Positions 16,944-24,997 of a DNA stretch of 34,250 bases are shown piece by piece. The stretch covers positions 1 to 34,250 of the forward strand of contig JAZOOX010000017.1 of the NCBI GenBank assembly GCA_045655245.1, read 5' to 3'. The translations under genes were made by a program, and so were the position numbers. The notes beneath the pieces are model-generated. The model had not been told where the DNA came from and made no database searches. It saw nothing but the letters and a program-made list of their open reading frames with translations. The stretch's first letter is position 1; every line of letters begins with the position of its first letter. Origin of the DNA: RGIG8785 sp045655245. Its GTDB lineage: Bacteria > Bacillota > Clostridia > RGIG8785.

Positions 16944-17018
16944 TAAAAAAACGGGCATAACAAAACAGACCGGTTAATCAAAATTCACATGCCGGTCTTG
17001 TCGTTATGTCCTGTTTTT
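16944..17018. terminator. Two-way terminator between recombinase and tetR
   Basis: A long stem pairs AAAACGGGCATAAC... with ...GTTATGTCCTGTTTT; the inner AGACCGG/CCGGTCT stem encloses an 18-nt loop and there is one small internal loop. The minus strand runs into seven T, so it terminates the recombinase transcript. The plus strand runs into TTTTTAGTTTTT. Confidence 0.75.
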
Positions 17019-17083
17019 AGTTTTTCTTAGAAAAAATGTTCTGATATTCATAGAATTAATCACAAAGATGTCATTTGTCTGCA

Positions 17084-17101
17084 ACATAATTTCGACTATG
17101 T
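17084..17101. repeat. Recombinase-type site R2
   Basis: ACATAAT-TTCG-ACTATGT, i.e. CATAA-TTTCGA-CTATG, has one mismatch in the right arm. Its overlap runs in the same direction as R3 and opposite to R1, while its left flank CTGCAACATAA equals that of R1. It is centred 33 bp from R3. Confidence 0.55.
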
Positions 17102-17116
17102 GGAAATCGCCTTTAC

Positions 17117-17134
17117 ACATAATTTCGATTATGT
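17117..17134. repeat. Recombinase-type site R3
   Basis: ACATAATTTCGATTATGT, i.e. CATAA-TTTCGA-TTATG, lies 12 bp beyond the 3' end of the recombinase gene. It is the exact inverse of R1; including one outer C the inverted match is 19 bp. Confidence 0.65.
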
Positions 17135-17145
17135 GGCTTTTTTAT

Positions 17146-17982
17146 TTACAGCTGTAACAATCCCAATTTTTGAATTTGGCGACGATGCACGTCACCCGTT
17201 TCCATCGTGTAGATGCGCGTAGTGTTGACGCTTGAATGTCCAAGAATATCAGCAAGGCGAACGATGTCTTTTTGAATGGAATAATAAGTTCGGGCGAACA
17301 AATGTCGGAGGTTATGGGGAAACACTTTATCCCTGTCAACGCCTGCACTCTCGCATAAGGCCTTCATCATTTTCCATATCGCACTTCTGTCAAGCGGCTT
17401 TCCCGTTCGTGTGACAAATACGGGGCCGCTTGTTATTTTTTGTCTTTTTGTATATTCCAAGAGCATTTTACACAAATCCTTTGGCAAAATAACGACTCGC
17501 ATTTTGCCCTTGCAACGGATGATTGCTTGACGTGCGACGACTGTCTCCACAGTAATCGCTGAGAGTTCCGATACTCGAATGCCGCTGCTGCAAATTGTTT
17601 GCATCAAATAATAAAGTCTTTCGTTCTTTTTTTCCTTTGCAGCATTAAGCAACCGTTCGTACTCTGCTCTTGTCAGTTCTTTGTTTTTAGAGGCAAAGAT
17701 CTGTTTTTGTATTTTTAACATCTTTACCTTCAGGCCGTGCCAATCGCTATAGTCAAAAAAACTGTTCAGCGATGAAAGCACCGAGTTGACAGATGCAGGC
17801 GCATAGTTCTTCGTTAAGTGTTCCTTATAACGAAGAACCGCGATCTTTTCTAATTCACATCCGTCAAGCCAAGCCAAAAACGCCGTTATGTCACGCATAT
17901 ACTTCTCGATTGTAGCTGAAGATTTTTCTTCCTCAATAAGATACCGCCTAAATTCTTTAATGAGGCTTCTTGTCAATGTCAT
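17146..17982 (-). CDS. Tyrosine recombinase (XerC/D-like integrase)
   Basis: The 278-residue site-specific recombinase has an N-terminal SAM-like core-binding domain (~1-85) and a C-terminal catalytic domain (~100-278). The catalytic set is complete: R136 in SSGIRVSEL, a beta-hairpin lysine in CKGKMR (K158/K160), H223 and R226 in PHNLRH, H249 in LGHSS, and nucleophile Y258 in TRIYT. AAAGGAG precedes the ATG. No phage or conjugation genes are nearby, so a DNA-inversion role fits better than element integration. Three Xer-like sites lie just beyond its 3' end, next to the tetR promoter. The family is certain; its substrate is inferred. Confidence 0.9.
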   Translation of the reverse strand: MTLTRSLIKEFRRYLIEEEKSSATIEKYMRDITAFLAWLDGCELEKIAVLRYKEHLTKNYAPASVNSVLSSLNSFFDYSDWHGLKVKMLKIQKQIFASKNKELTRAEYERLLNAAKEKKNERLYYLMQTICSSGIRVSELSAITVETVVARQAIIRCKGKMRVVILPKDLCKMLLEYTKRQKITSGPVFVTRTGKPLDRSAIWKMMKALCESAGVDRDKVFPHNLRHLFARTYYSIQKDIVRLADILGHSSVNTTRIYTMETGDVHRRQIQKLGLLQL

Positions 17983-18012
17983 ATCAACAACTCCTTTATA
18001 TTTGATACTTAC

Positions 18013-18018
18013 ATTTTA
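18013..18018 (-). promoter_or_regulatory. Possible extended -10 box for the recombinase
   Basis: On the minus strand TGGTAAAAT lies about 35 bp before the recombinase ATG and matches the extended -10 of the tetR promoter. A TTGACA further upstream is 28 nt away, too far for a standard spacer, so the promoter is tentative. Confidence 0.4.
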
Positions 18019-18116
18019 CCACGGTTGATAAAAAATATATAAGAGTTGTCAATGATTTTCCCGTCTATTCTTCAATTCTTTTTGTCTATTATATGCCTAC
18101 GTTTTTCTAAAAAAGC

Positions 18117-18154
18117 AAAAGGGTTACACCCGAATAACGAGTGTAACCCTTTTT
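18117..18154. terminator. Intrinsic terminator after lysS
   Basis: AAAGGGTTACAC pairs perfectly with GTGTAACCCTTT, with T-runs on both sides (minus strand TTTTGCTTTTTT). It lies 37 bp after the lysS stop. The gap 17983-18191 holds only this and the recombinase promoter region. Confidence 0.85.
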
Positions 18155-18191
18155 ACATCAAACAAATTGTTGCCCTTTCCCTGTTGGGCAC

Positions 18192-19691
18192 TTACTTATC
18201 CAACGGTTTCATTGTTGGGAAGAGCAATACGTCGCGGATAGCGGCGGAGTCGGTCAAAAGCATACACATTCTGTCAATACCAAAACCAATGCCGCCCGTG
18301 GGAGGCATACCGATTTCCAAAGCATTCATAAAGTCTTCATCGGTAGTATTGGCTTCCTCGTCACCCATTGCCAATAACGCTTCCTGTGCGCGGAAACGCT
18401 CTCTCTGGTCGATGGGGTCGTCTAACTCGGAATAAGCGTTTGCCATTTCCCAACCGTTCATAAAGAACTCAAAGCGTTCAACGTAGTTGGGGTCTTCGGG
18501 TTTCTTTTTGGTCAAAGGCGAGATTTCAACGGGGTGATCCATAACAAAAGTGGGCTGCAACAGATGCTCTTCAACAAATTCTTCAAAGAAGAGATTTAAG
18601 ATGTCGCCCTTGGTATGGTGTTCCTCGTACTCTACATGGTGTTCTTTGGCAACCTTTTTGGCTTCCTCAGCAGAAGCGATTTCGTTAAAATCTACACCGG
18701 AATACTTTTTAACGGCATCCAGCATAGTAATACGCTCAAACGGTTTGCCCAAATCCATTTCGATACCGTTGTAGACAATTTTGGTGGTACCCAAAACTTC
18801 CTGAGCTACATAACGGTAAAGATTTTCGGTCAAATCCATCATACCGTGATAGTCAGTGTATGCCTGATAAAGTTCCATCAAGGTGAATTCGGGGTTATGA
18901 CGAGTATCCAGACCTTCGTTGCGGAAAACGCGGCCGATTTCGTAAACCCGCTCCAGACCGCCGACAATCAGGCGTTTAAGGTAGAGCTCCAACGAGATGC
19001 GGAGTTTAAAATCTTCATCCAATGCGTTGAAATGGGTTTCGAACGGACGGGCGGCGGCACCGCCTGCGTTGGAAACCAGCATAGGGGTTTCAACCTCTAA
19101 AAAGTCTTGAGTTGCCAGGTACTTACGGATAGCAGCGATGATTTTAGAACGCTTGATGAAGGTATCCTTAACATCGGGGTTCATAATCAGATCGACGTAC
19201 CGTTGACGGTAACGCAAGTCGGTATTGGTCAGACCGTGGAACTTTTCGGGCAGGGGCATCAAGGACTTAGACAGCAAGGTGTACTCGGTAACCTTGACCG
19301 AGATCTCTTCGGTCTTGGTCTTAAACACCTCACCCTTTACGCCTACAATGTCGCCGATGTCCAGTTTTTTAAATGCATCGTAAGACTCTTCCAGCAGATC
19401 CTTTTTAACAAACAACTGGATACGACCGCTTTGGTCAGCCAGGTCGCAGAACATTACCTTGCCCATACCACGCTTGGACATCAGACGTCCTGCGATAGAA
19501 ACGGTTTGACCTTCGAAGGCATCGAAGTCACCCTTGACTTGGGCGGCGTTGTGAGTCTTATCGTACTTTACTTCGCGGAAGGGGTCTTGTCCGCCTTCCT
19601 GAAGATCTTTCAGCTTGTCCCGACGAATCTGTAAAATCTCGCTCAGTTCCTGCTCGGGCGCGTTATTGACATTGTTTTGCTGTTCGTTCAT
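18192..19691 (-). CDS. lysS: Lysyl-tRNA synthetase, class II
   Basis: The 499-residue enzyme charges tRNA-Lys with lysine using ATP in the cytoplasm. An N-terminal OB-fold anticodon-binding domain (~65-150, with VSIAGRLMSKRGMGK) is followed by the class II catalytic core: motif 2 reads FRNEGLDTRHNPEFT and motif 3 GIGFGIDRMCMLL near the C-terminus. The length is normal for bacterial LysRS. It starts 8 bp after the greA stop with no promoter of its own, so it is co-transcribed with greA, an arrangement common in Firmicutes. A strong terminator follows. Confidence 0.97.
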   Translation of the reverse strand: MNEQQNNVNNAPEQELSEILQIRRDKLKDLQEGGQDPFREVKYDKTHNAAQVKGDFDAFEGQTVSIAGRLMSKRGMGKVMFCDLADQSGRIQLFVKKDLLEESYDAFKKLDIGDIVGVKGEVFKTKTEEISVKVTEYTLLSKSLMPLPEKFHGLTNTDLRYRQRYVDLIMNPDVKDTFIKRSKIIAAIRKYLATQDFLEVETPMLVSNAGGAAARPFETHFNALDEDFKLRISLELYLKRLIVGGLERVYEIGRVFRNEGLDTRHNPEFTLMELYQAYTDYHGMMDLTENLYRYVAQEVLGTTKIVYNGIEMDLGKPFERITMLDAVKKYSGVDFNEIASAEEAKKVAKEHHVEYEEHHTKGDILNLFFEEFVEEHLLQPTFVMDHPVEISPLTKKKPEDPNYVERFEFFMNGWEMANAYSELDDPIDQRERFRAQEALLAMGDEEANTTDEDFMNALEIGMPPTGGIGFGIDRMCMLLTDSAAIRDVLLFPTMKPLDK

Positions 19692-19699
19692 ACTTTAGC

Positions 19700-20179
19700 C
19701 TACTTTCTGGTGATCGAGAGAATTTTGAAGGTGAGCTCGCCTGCGGGGGTATTGACAACGACTTTGCTGTTGACCTTTTTACCCAAGAGCGCACGACCGA
19801 CGGGAGATTCGTCCGAGATGCGTCCCAGGGCAGGATCAGATTCGGCAGAACCGCAGATTTCAAATTCCATATCCTTTTTCAGGGCGACGTTCTTTACTTT
19901 TACAACGCAACCGATGCTGACTTCTTTGGTGTCGATATCGTCCTGATCGAGCACCTGAGCGTTTTTCAGAATACTCTCCAGTTCGGCAATACGACCTTCC
20001 ACCTGCGCCTGCTCGTTCTTTGCCTCATCATACTCCGAGTTCTCAGACAAGTCACCCTGACCGCGAGCCTCTTTAATTTTTTCAGCAATCTCCTGGCGTT
20101 TGATGCTTTTGAGATAATCCAGTTCCTTTTCTAATTTCTCCAGGCCTTCGCTGGTTAGGATATACTGTTTAGAAGCCAT
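19700..20179 (-). CDS. greA: Transcription elongation factor GreA
   Basis: The 159-residue protein rescues backtracked RNA polymerase by stimulating cleavage of the nascent RNA. The N-terminal coiled coil (~1-75) carries the tip motif GDLSENSEYDEAK, whose acidic residues enter the polymerase secondary channel. The C-terminal FKBP-like domain ends with VGRALLGKK...TPAGELTFKI, typical for the family. AAAAGGAG precedes the ATG and a consensus sigma-A promoter lies upstream. It heads the greA-lysS operon. Confidence 0.97.
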   Translation of the reverse strand: MASKQYILTSEGLEKLEKELDYLKSIKRQEIAEKIKEARGQGDLSENSEYDEAKNEQAQVEGRIAELESILKNAQVLDQDDIDTKEVSIGCVVKVKNVALKKDMEFEICGSAESDPALGRISDESPVGRALLGKKVNSKVVVNTPAGELTFKILSITRK

Positions 20180-20224
20180 TATAAAATCTCCTTTTCAAAT
20201 TAGTACCCTATTATAATACCATGT

Positions 20225-20253
20225 ATTATACCGCAGTTTTTAACAGATGTCAA
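20225..20253 (-). promoter_or_regulatory. Consensus sigma-A promoter of greA-lysS
   Basis: On the minus strand TTGACA (20248-20253) and TATAAT (20225-20230) are separated by exactly 17 nt, both perfect. The -35 box touches the stop codon of the preceding gene. Confidence 0.92.
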
Positions 20254-20970
20254 CTATTTTATCCCCCTGGCATAGAGGGGTTGCTTAAGGTCGAGTCGGT
20301 CTTTTAACTGGTTTAAGAAAAGCCCGCAAAACGCAGTCCAGTCCCCGTCATCAGGCAACCGTTCGAAAAGGTCGGGCAAGGGCTTTGGCTCTACTCCGTC
20401 AATCACGGTGCGCCCGTAGTGGACACCCATGGGCTGTGGGGAAAGGTTGAGAATAACGGTGCTGGGTTTACAAAGCCGAATCCATTCGTTGGGGTCGTCA
20501 TAAGCAAGGATCAGGTCCGCCTGACGCAAAAGGCGCGGTTCGGTGGACGAAAGGGCGGTCAGTCCGTATTCGTCCAGCAGTTCTGTGGCAAACGATCCGC
20601 TGTTATCGGCACAAATGATACAGCTGCCCGCAAAGGACAGCGTTTGCATCAAAGCGGACTTGGCGGCGGCTGAAAAGCGTTTGCTGACCAAGGCAACGGT
20701 AACACAGTGGTCGGGAAAATAAATGCGCTCTAACCGTCCCAGTACGTCCGGGAGAAAATGCTGAAATAATGCCAAAGCATAAGTGCGATTCCGATCATCC
20801 CCTCGGGGATAAAGCACCTGCTCACAATTGCGGATAATTCGCGGCAGGCGTTTTCGCCCCGGATGATAGTGGCGCACGGCGAGGGTCTCCTCCCCCACCT
20901 GAATCAGCGCGCGGCGGCGCAGACGCGCCCCGCTGCGGCTTCGTTTGGTTTCGGTTAACATTCCCTGCAT
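20254..20970 (-). CDS. Conserved-looking protein of unknown function
   Basis: I do not recognise this 238-residue protein. It has a very basic N-terminus (KRSRSGARLRRRAL), no signal peptide or membrane segment, and a central region alternating short strands and helices (VTVALVSKRFS, SCIICADNSG, ADLILAYDDPNE, STVILNLSPQPM) that looks like a Rossmann-type alpha/beta fold. No catalytic signature was found. I chose the ATG at 20970, with GGAGG 7 nt upstream, over the adjacent TTG at 20973. It lies alone between the ctpA terminator and the greA promoter on the same strand. Confidence 0.75.
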   Translation of the reverse strand: MQGMLTETKRSRSGARLRRRALIQVGEETLAVRHYHPGRKRLPRIIRNCEQVLYPRGDDRNRTYALALFQHFLPDVLGRLERIYFPDHCVTVALVSKRFSAAAKSALMQTLSFAGSCIICADNSGSFATELLDEYGLTALSSTEPRLLRQADLILAYDDPNEWIRLCKPSTVILNLSPQPMGVHYGRTVIDGVEPKPLPDLFERLPDDGDWTAFCGLFLNQLKDRLDLKQPLYARGIK

Positions 20971-21030
20971 CAAAGCACCTCCCGAGCAGTTGTATATCAG
21001 TGTATGACAAATACCCGGGTACTATGATAA

Positions 21031-21052
21031 AAGACACGCCGAAGCGTGTCTT
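21031..21052 (-). terminator. Terminator with TTCG tetraloop after ctpA
   Basis: On the minus strand AAGACACGC-TTCG-GCGTGTCTT is a perfect 9-bp stem with a stable UUCG loop, followed by TTTTAT. It ends the operon that runs from the PucR-like gene to ctpA. Confidence 0.85.
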
Positions 21053-21055
21053 AAT

Positions 21056-22225
21056 TTAATGAAGAAGTTCGATTGCTTTTTGTAGTTGAAGGTCTTCCTC
21101 TAAGGTCAGTGTAGGCCAGCGAAGGCGGTTTTCCTCGCTGAGAGAGATTTCCACATCGGGGGTAATGCCCTTTTCATGAATCCGCGTACCGTTGGGTGTT
21201 GCATACTCGGCAAACGTCATGGTAAGCACCCCGCCCGGCAGTCGGTATTGGTTTTGCATGATTCCCTTGCCATAGGTTCTCTCGCCCACCAGTCGGGCGC
21301 GACCGCGGTCTTTTAGCGCACCGCTTAAAAGTTCGGATGCACTGGCGGTGCCATCATTGGTCAGGATACAGATCGGAATGGTGTCCTGCTCTGCGTCCGA
21401 TTTGACGACGGTTTCATGCCCGTTTTTTTGAAGAACGGTATAGATGGTCCCTTCATCCAAGAAGTGGTCAGCAATGGTTTCGGCAGCAGCAACGCTTCCG
21501 CCCGCATTGTCCCGCAGGTCCAAAACAAGCGATTTTGCGCCATCCGTTTCTAAGGCGTTGAGGGCATTTAGTGCTTCCTCTGCCGTCTTATGATTAAAGG
21601 ACGTGATGCAGAGGTAACCTACCCGGTCGGTCAGCATACGGAAAGAGGTGGTCTCTGCCGATATCATTTCCCGTTCAAAGGTTTTCTCGAAAGTGGCATC
21701 GGCAGAAGGGCGGTAAAAGGTCACGGTCACATTGCTTCCCAGTTCTCCGCGAATGGTTTCGGCGGTGGTTTCAATATCTGCGGCAACAGGTTCGCCGTCT
21801 ACCGCAAGGATGCAATCCCCCTCGACAATTTCCGCTTTTTCGGCAGGGGTATCGGGATAGACTCGAAGGACATAGACGGTGCCATCCTCGTCAGCGCTCA
21901 TAGCAATTCCGATACCGCCAAACTCGCCCATGGCATTGTACATATAAGCTTCGTGTTCTTCATGGTTGCGATAGACGCTGTAACGGTCTCCCAGACTTTC
22001 AACCATTCCCGAAAGCAAACCGTCAGACAATGCGTTCTCATCGTACTCTAAAACAAAGTCACGGTCGATGATCCCCCGTACCACAGACAGTTCCAGCAAG
22101 TCGCTTGCAGGGATAACCCGCAACACCGCCACGACAAAAACGCCGCCTACGGCCAAAAGCAACACCGAAACCGCCAACAATACCGAAAGGACGACCACCG
22201 TAGTGGAATGCTTTTGCTCGTTCAA
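21056..22225 (-). CDS. ctpA: Membrane-anchored carboxy-terminal processing protease (S41)
   Basis: This serine protease of the CtpA/CtpB/Prc family has one N-terminal membrane helix (~10-38), a PDZ domain (~98-185, with GGIGIAMSADEDG and ILAVDGEPV) and a peptidase domain. The catalytic Ser lies in NDGTASASE (~297) and the Lys in RTYGKGIMQN (~322), a complete dyad. Three consecutive TTG codons (22231, 22228, 22225) follow GGAG; 22225 has the best spacing, but the choice is uncertain by two residues. It lies 14 bp after the M23 gene in the ftsEX cluster, an order seen in many Firmicutes. Activity outside the membrane on envelope or signalling proteins is expected. Confidence 0.93.
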   Translation of the reverse strand: MNEQKHSTTVVVLSVLLAVSVLLLAVGGVFVVAVLRVIPASDLLELSVVRGIIDRDFVLEYDENALSDGLLSGMVESLGDRYSVYRNHEEHEAYMYNAMGEFGGIGIAMSADEDGTVYVLRVYPDTPAEKAEIVEGDCILAVDGEPVAADIETTAETIRGELGSNVTVTFYRPSADATFEKTFEREMISAETTSFRMLTDRVGYLCITSFNHKTAEEALNALNALETDGAKSLVLDLRDNAGGSVAAAETIADHFLDEGTIYTVLQKNGHETVVKSDAEQDTIPICILTNDGTASASELLSGALKDRGRARLVGERTYGKGIMQNQYRLPGGVLTMTFAEYATPNGTRIHEKGITPDVEISLSEENRLRWPTLTLEEDLQLQKAIELLH

Positions 22226-22239
22226 CAACAAGTCTCCTT

Positions 22240-23409
22240 TTAATAATAACTCATGGGATCAACGGTAGAGCCGTTGACATAAACTTCGTAGTGCAAATGG
22301 GGGCCGGAAGAAAGACCGGTGGAACCCACATAAGCCACCTTTTGACCGGCAGAGACCCGCTCCCCGTTGGCAACCAGCAACTTACTGCAATGACCGTAAA
22401 GGGTTTTAATACCGCCGCCGTGGTCGATGATCAGGCAGTTGCCGTAACCGCCGTTGACACCCGAAAAGATGACCGTTCCGCTGTTGGCAGACAGAATATC
22501 CGCCCCCTGCCAAGCGCCGATGTCAACACCGCTGTGGAATCGGTTGGTCCCCAAGATAGGATGGACCCGCCAGCCGTACTCGGAGGTGATATAGCGGGTG
22601 GACGGCGTAGGCCAAACCATGGCACCGCCGGAATAAGTACCCAAAGAACCGTCGCTCTTTTGTTGTTGCTCCCGGGAACGGATGAGTTCCTGAATCCGTT
22701 TCTGTTCAGCTTCTAACTGGGCCTCCATCGCTTCCATCGTTTCGATGTTTTGGTTGATTTCTGCCAGGACGGTGTTTAATGCGGCAATCTGCTTTTTCTG
22801 TTCCTGCTCTTTGACCGACAGTTCATCCCGTTTGACCGTCTGCTCTGCGCGGGCAGTGACGATCCGTTCTTTGTCGGTTTCCAAGCGGTTGCGGACTTCT
22901 TTTATCTTCTCCATCCGCGTTTTATCATATTCGAACATGGTTTGGGATATTTCCATCCGCTGCAAAAAGTCCGAAAAACTGTTGGCATTTAACAAGATGT
23001 CCAAATAGGAAATCCCGCCTGCTTCATACAAAGCGGCGGCACGATCGCGGAAGAGCCTACTCCGTTCGTCCAGTTCGGCGTTCTGTTCGTCGATACGGGT
23101 TTCCAGTTCTGCAATTTCAGCATCCAAAGCACCGATTTCACCCTCGATTGCGGACATCTGATCAGCCAACAGATAAAGCACTTGGTCGTAGGCTTGTTTT
23201 TGGGCGACCTTGTCCTTTTTCTCCGACTCCGCCGCACGGATGGCTTTGCGCAGTTCCTCCTGCTGGTTGGCGATGTCGGTCAGCTGGCGGCTTTCCTCGT
23301 TAGTCGGTGCGGCAAACACCTCGTAAACCAAGGGGAGAACCATGGCGACCACAAGCAAAAAAGCAAGGATAGCGGAAAACCAAACGCGGAGTTTAGAATG
23401 ATGTTTCAT
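22240..23409 (-). CDS. Coiled-coil M23 peptidase, EnvC/CwlO-like FtsEX partner
   Basis: The 389-residue secreted protein has an N-terminal signal or anchor (~8-33), a long coiled coil (~38-250, rich in Glu, Gln and Lys) and a C-terminal LytM/M23 domain (~265-389). The zinc and catalytic residues are present: H292 and D296 in HSGVD, H340 in YGHC, and H371/H373 in HLHYEV, so it should be an active peptidoglycan endopeptidase. It starts 11 bp after ftsX with AAGGAG upstream. By analogy with EnvC, PcsB and CwlO, FtsEX would gate its coiled coil to activate cell-wall hydrolysis at division or elongation; the partnership is inferred from gene order. Confidence 0.92.
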   Translation of the reverse strand: MKHHSKLRVWFSAILAFLLVVAMVLPLVYEVFAAPTNEESRQLTDIANQQEELRKAIRAAESEKKDKVAQKQAYDQVLYLLADQMSAIEGEIGALDAEIAELETRIDEQNAELDERSRLFRDRAAALYEAGGISYLDILLNANSFSDFLQRMEISQTMFEYDKTRMEKIKEVRNRLETDKERIVTARAEQTVKRDELSVKEQEQKKQIAALNTVLAEINQNIETMEAMEAQLEAEQKRIQELIRSREQQQKSDGSLGTYSGGAMVWPTPSTRYITSEYGWRVHPILGTNRFHSGVDIGAWQGADILSANSGTVIFSGVNGGYGNCLIIDHGGGIKTLYGHCSKLLVANGERVSAGQKVAYVGSTGLSSGPHLHYEVYVNGSTVDPMSYY

Positions 23410-23420
23410 AGTAACGCTCC

Positions 23421-24308
23421 TTATACACGTAAATGCTTACGAATGGTAATCACACCGCCGATCGATCCCATTAACGCGCCTGCAACCAACAAGGATGCGA
23501 CGACAATGCCCATAAAGGCATTCCCTTGGGGTAGGGCAATAACAGCGGTTTTGGCAGTAACCAACCCATAAATCGCATCGTAGCCAAACCAAATCAGCAG
23601 CGATGCGACCAGTGCACCAGCCAGACCGATCAGCACACCTTCGATGATAAAGGGCCAACGAACAAACCAGTCGGTGGCGCCTACGTATTTCATGATATTG
23701 ATTTCCAAACGGCGGGAATGCAGAGCGATCCGCACGGTGTTGGAAATGATAAAGACGGCAATGACCGCCAACACGGCAATCAGCCAAAGGATAACCCAAC
23801 GGATGGCGGAACTGACCTTCAGCAACGAGTCTACTTCCTCCTGTTTATTTGCCACCGAATGGATGCCGTCCAGGTTGGCCAGTTTTTTGGCAACGTCCTC
23901 ATTGTCAGCCAGGTTGGACAAGGTGACTTTAAAGGAGCGGCGGAAAGGATGGTCTGCCCGAGAAAAGCCAACGACCACATCCTTGCCTACAATGTCCACT
24001 GCCTCGTCGTAAGCCTCGTCTTTGGATACATAAACTACCCCGCTGATGGCGGGACTGGACTGTTTTACCGTTTTTTGAAGGGTTTCCATATAGGATTCAG
24101 GCAAGTCGTCCTGGACATAGGCGCGGATTTCACAATCATTTTTGATATCCTCGACCATATAGTTGACGGCGTAACCAAAGACAGAGAAAATTCCCAACAA
24201 AAACAAGCTGACCAGTACCATACTCACCGAAGCCAAACTCATCAGGCCGTTCACAAAAATATTGCGAACGCCCTCTTTAAAGAAATAAATCACATTTCTA
24301 CTTCGCAT
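23421..24308 (-). CDS. ftsX: Cell division protein FtsX
   Basis: The 295-residue integral membrane subunit of the FtsEX complex has four membrane segments: one near residues 18-45, then three in the C-terminal half (~165-190, 215-240, 260-285). A large extracellular loop (~50-155) is the usual contact for the wall-hydrolase partner. The ATG at 24308 overlaps the ftsE stop by 11 bp and GGAGG lies 14 nt upstream; an in-frame GTG at 24323 would sit directly on that site. It transmits ATPase-driven changes across the membrane rather than transporting a solute. Confidence 0.94.
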   Translation of the reverse strand: MRSRNVIYFFKEGVRNIFVNGLMSLASVSMVLVSLFLLGIFSVFGYAVNYMVEDIKNDCEIRAYVQDDLPESYMETLQKTVKQSSPAISGVVYVSKDEAYDEAVDIVGKDVVVGFSRADHPFRRSFKVTLSNLADNEDVAKKLANLDGIHSVANKQEEVDSLLKVSSAIRWVILWLIAVLAVIAVFIISNTVRIALHSRRLEINIMKYVGATDWFVRWPFIIEGVLIGLAGALVASLLIWFGYDAIYGLVTAKTAVIALPQGNAFMGIVVASLLVAGALMGSIGGVITIRKHLRV

Positions 24309-24987
24309 CGTAAGCGTAGGCACCTCCCTCTACATCGCTGACGATCGTTCCTCCTTCAAAGGTGATGACGCGTTTGCGCATTTCATCAACCAAGTCTTTG
24401 GCGTGGGTTGCTACGACCACAGTAGTGCCGCGGTGATTGATCTGTTCCAGCAGTTCCATAATTTCATGTGCAGTATTGGGGTCCAGGTTTCCCGTAGGCT
24501 CGTCCGCAACCAAAAGAGGCGGATTATTGACAATGGCACGTGCCAAAGCCACACGCTGCTGTTCCCCGCCCGAAAGTTCACCGGGCTTGACACGGGCTTT
24601 ATGAGCAAGTCCCACCATGCTCAGTACCGAAGGGATGGTGCGGCGCATTTTACGTTTGCTCTCCCCTACTACTTCCATGGCAAAAGCAACATTTTCGTAA
24701 ACCGATTTATTCTCCAGCAGACGGAAATCCTGAAAAACAACCCCCATTGTCCGACGGAGATAGGGCAGTTCCTTACGAGAAAGCGCGTTAACACAGTAGT
24801 CGTTGATGTATACATCTCCCGTCGTGGGGGATTCCTCGTTTAACAGCATTTTAATCACGGTGGATTTGCCTGCACCGCTGGGACCAACGATAAAGACAAA
24901 CTCCCCTTTTTTGATTTCAAGGTCGATCTTTTCCAACGCCACGGTGCCGTTGGGATAGACCTTGCTGACTCCTTCTAATGAAATCAT
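24298..24987 (-). CDS. ftsE: Cell division ATP-binding protein FtsE
   Basis: The 229-residue ABC ATPase pairs with FtsX. Walker A is GPSGAGKS (~35-42), the Q-loop lies in VVFQDFRLL, the signature is LSGGEQQRVALARA, Walker B is LLVADEPTGNLD, and the switch histidine lies in ATHAKD. I used the ATG at 24987 because AAGGAG lies 8 nt upstream; the upstream in-frame start at 25020 would add eleven residues without a ribosome site. It is 10 bp after the PucR-like gene, so it belongs to one transcription unit with it, ftsX, the M23 gene and ctpA. Confidence 0.96.
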   Translation of the reverse strand: MISLEGVSKVYPNGTVALEKIDLEIKKGEFVFIVGPSGAGKSTVIKMLLNEESPTTGDVYINDYCVNALSRKELPYLRRTMGVVFQDFRLLENKSVYENVAFAMEVVGESKRKMRRTIPSVLSMVGLAHKARVKPGELSGGEQQRVALARAIVNNPPLLVADEPTGNLDPNTAHEIMELLEQINHRGTTVVVATHAKDLVDEMRKRVITFEGGTIVSDVEGGAYAYDAK

Positions 24988-24997
24988 CGTATTCTCC

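Larger units (their letters stand above)
16812..17134. other. Candidate invertible promoter segment
   Basis: Exact inverted repeats R1 and R3 bound a segment holding the tetR promoter (near R1, pointing out toward tetR) and a two-way terminator (near R3). In the orientation read here the promoter serves tetR. Inversion would point it antisense into the recombinase gene and put the terminator in front of tetR. A tyrosine recombinase gene begins 12 bp beyond R3 at its 3' end. The arrangement resembles known phase-variable promoters; inversion has not been shown. The 424-bp gap 16722-17145 holds this segment and the tetR leader. Confidence 0.5.

Noticed and set aside
17146..17982. Recombinase as the integrase of a prophage or conjugative element
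   Set aside because: No phage, transfer, replication or excisionase genes are nearby, no att-type duplication at a tRNA is visible, and the neighbours are surface and housekeeping genes.
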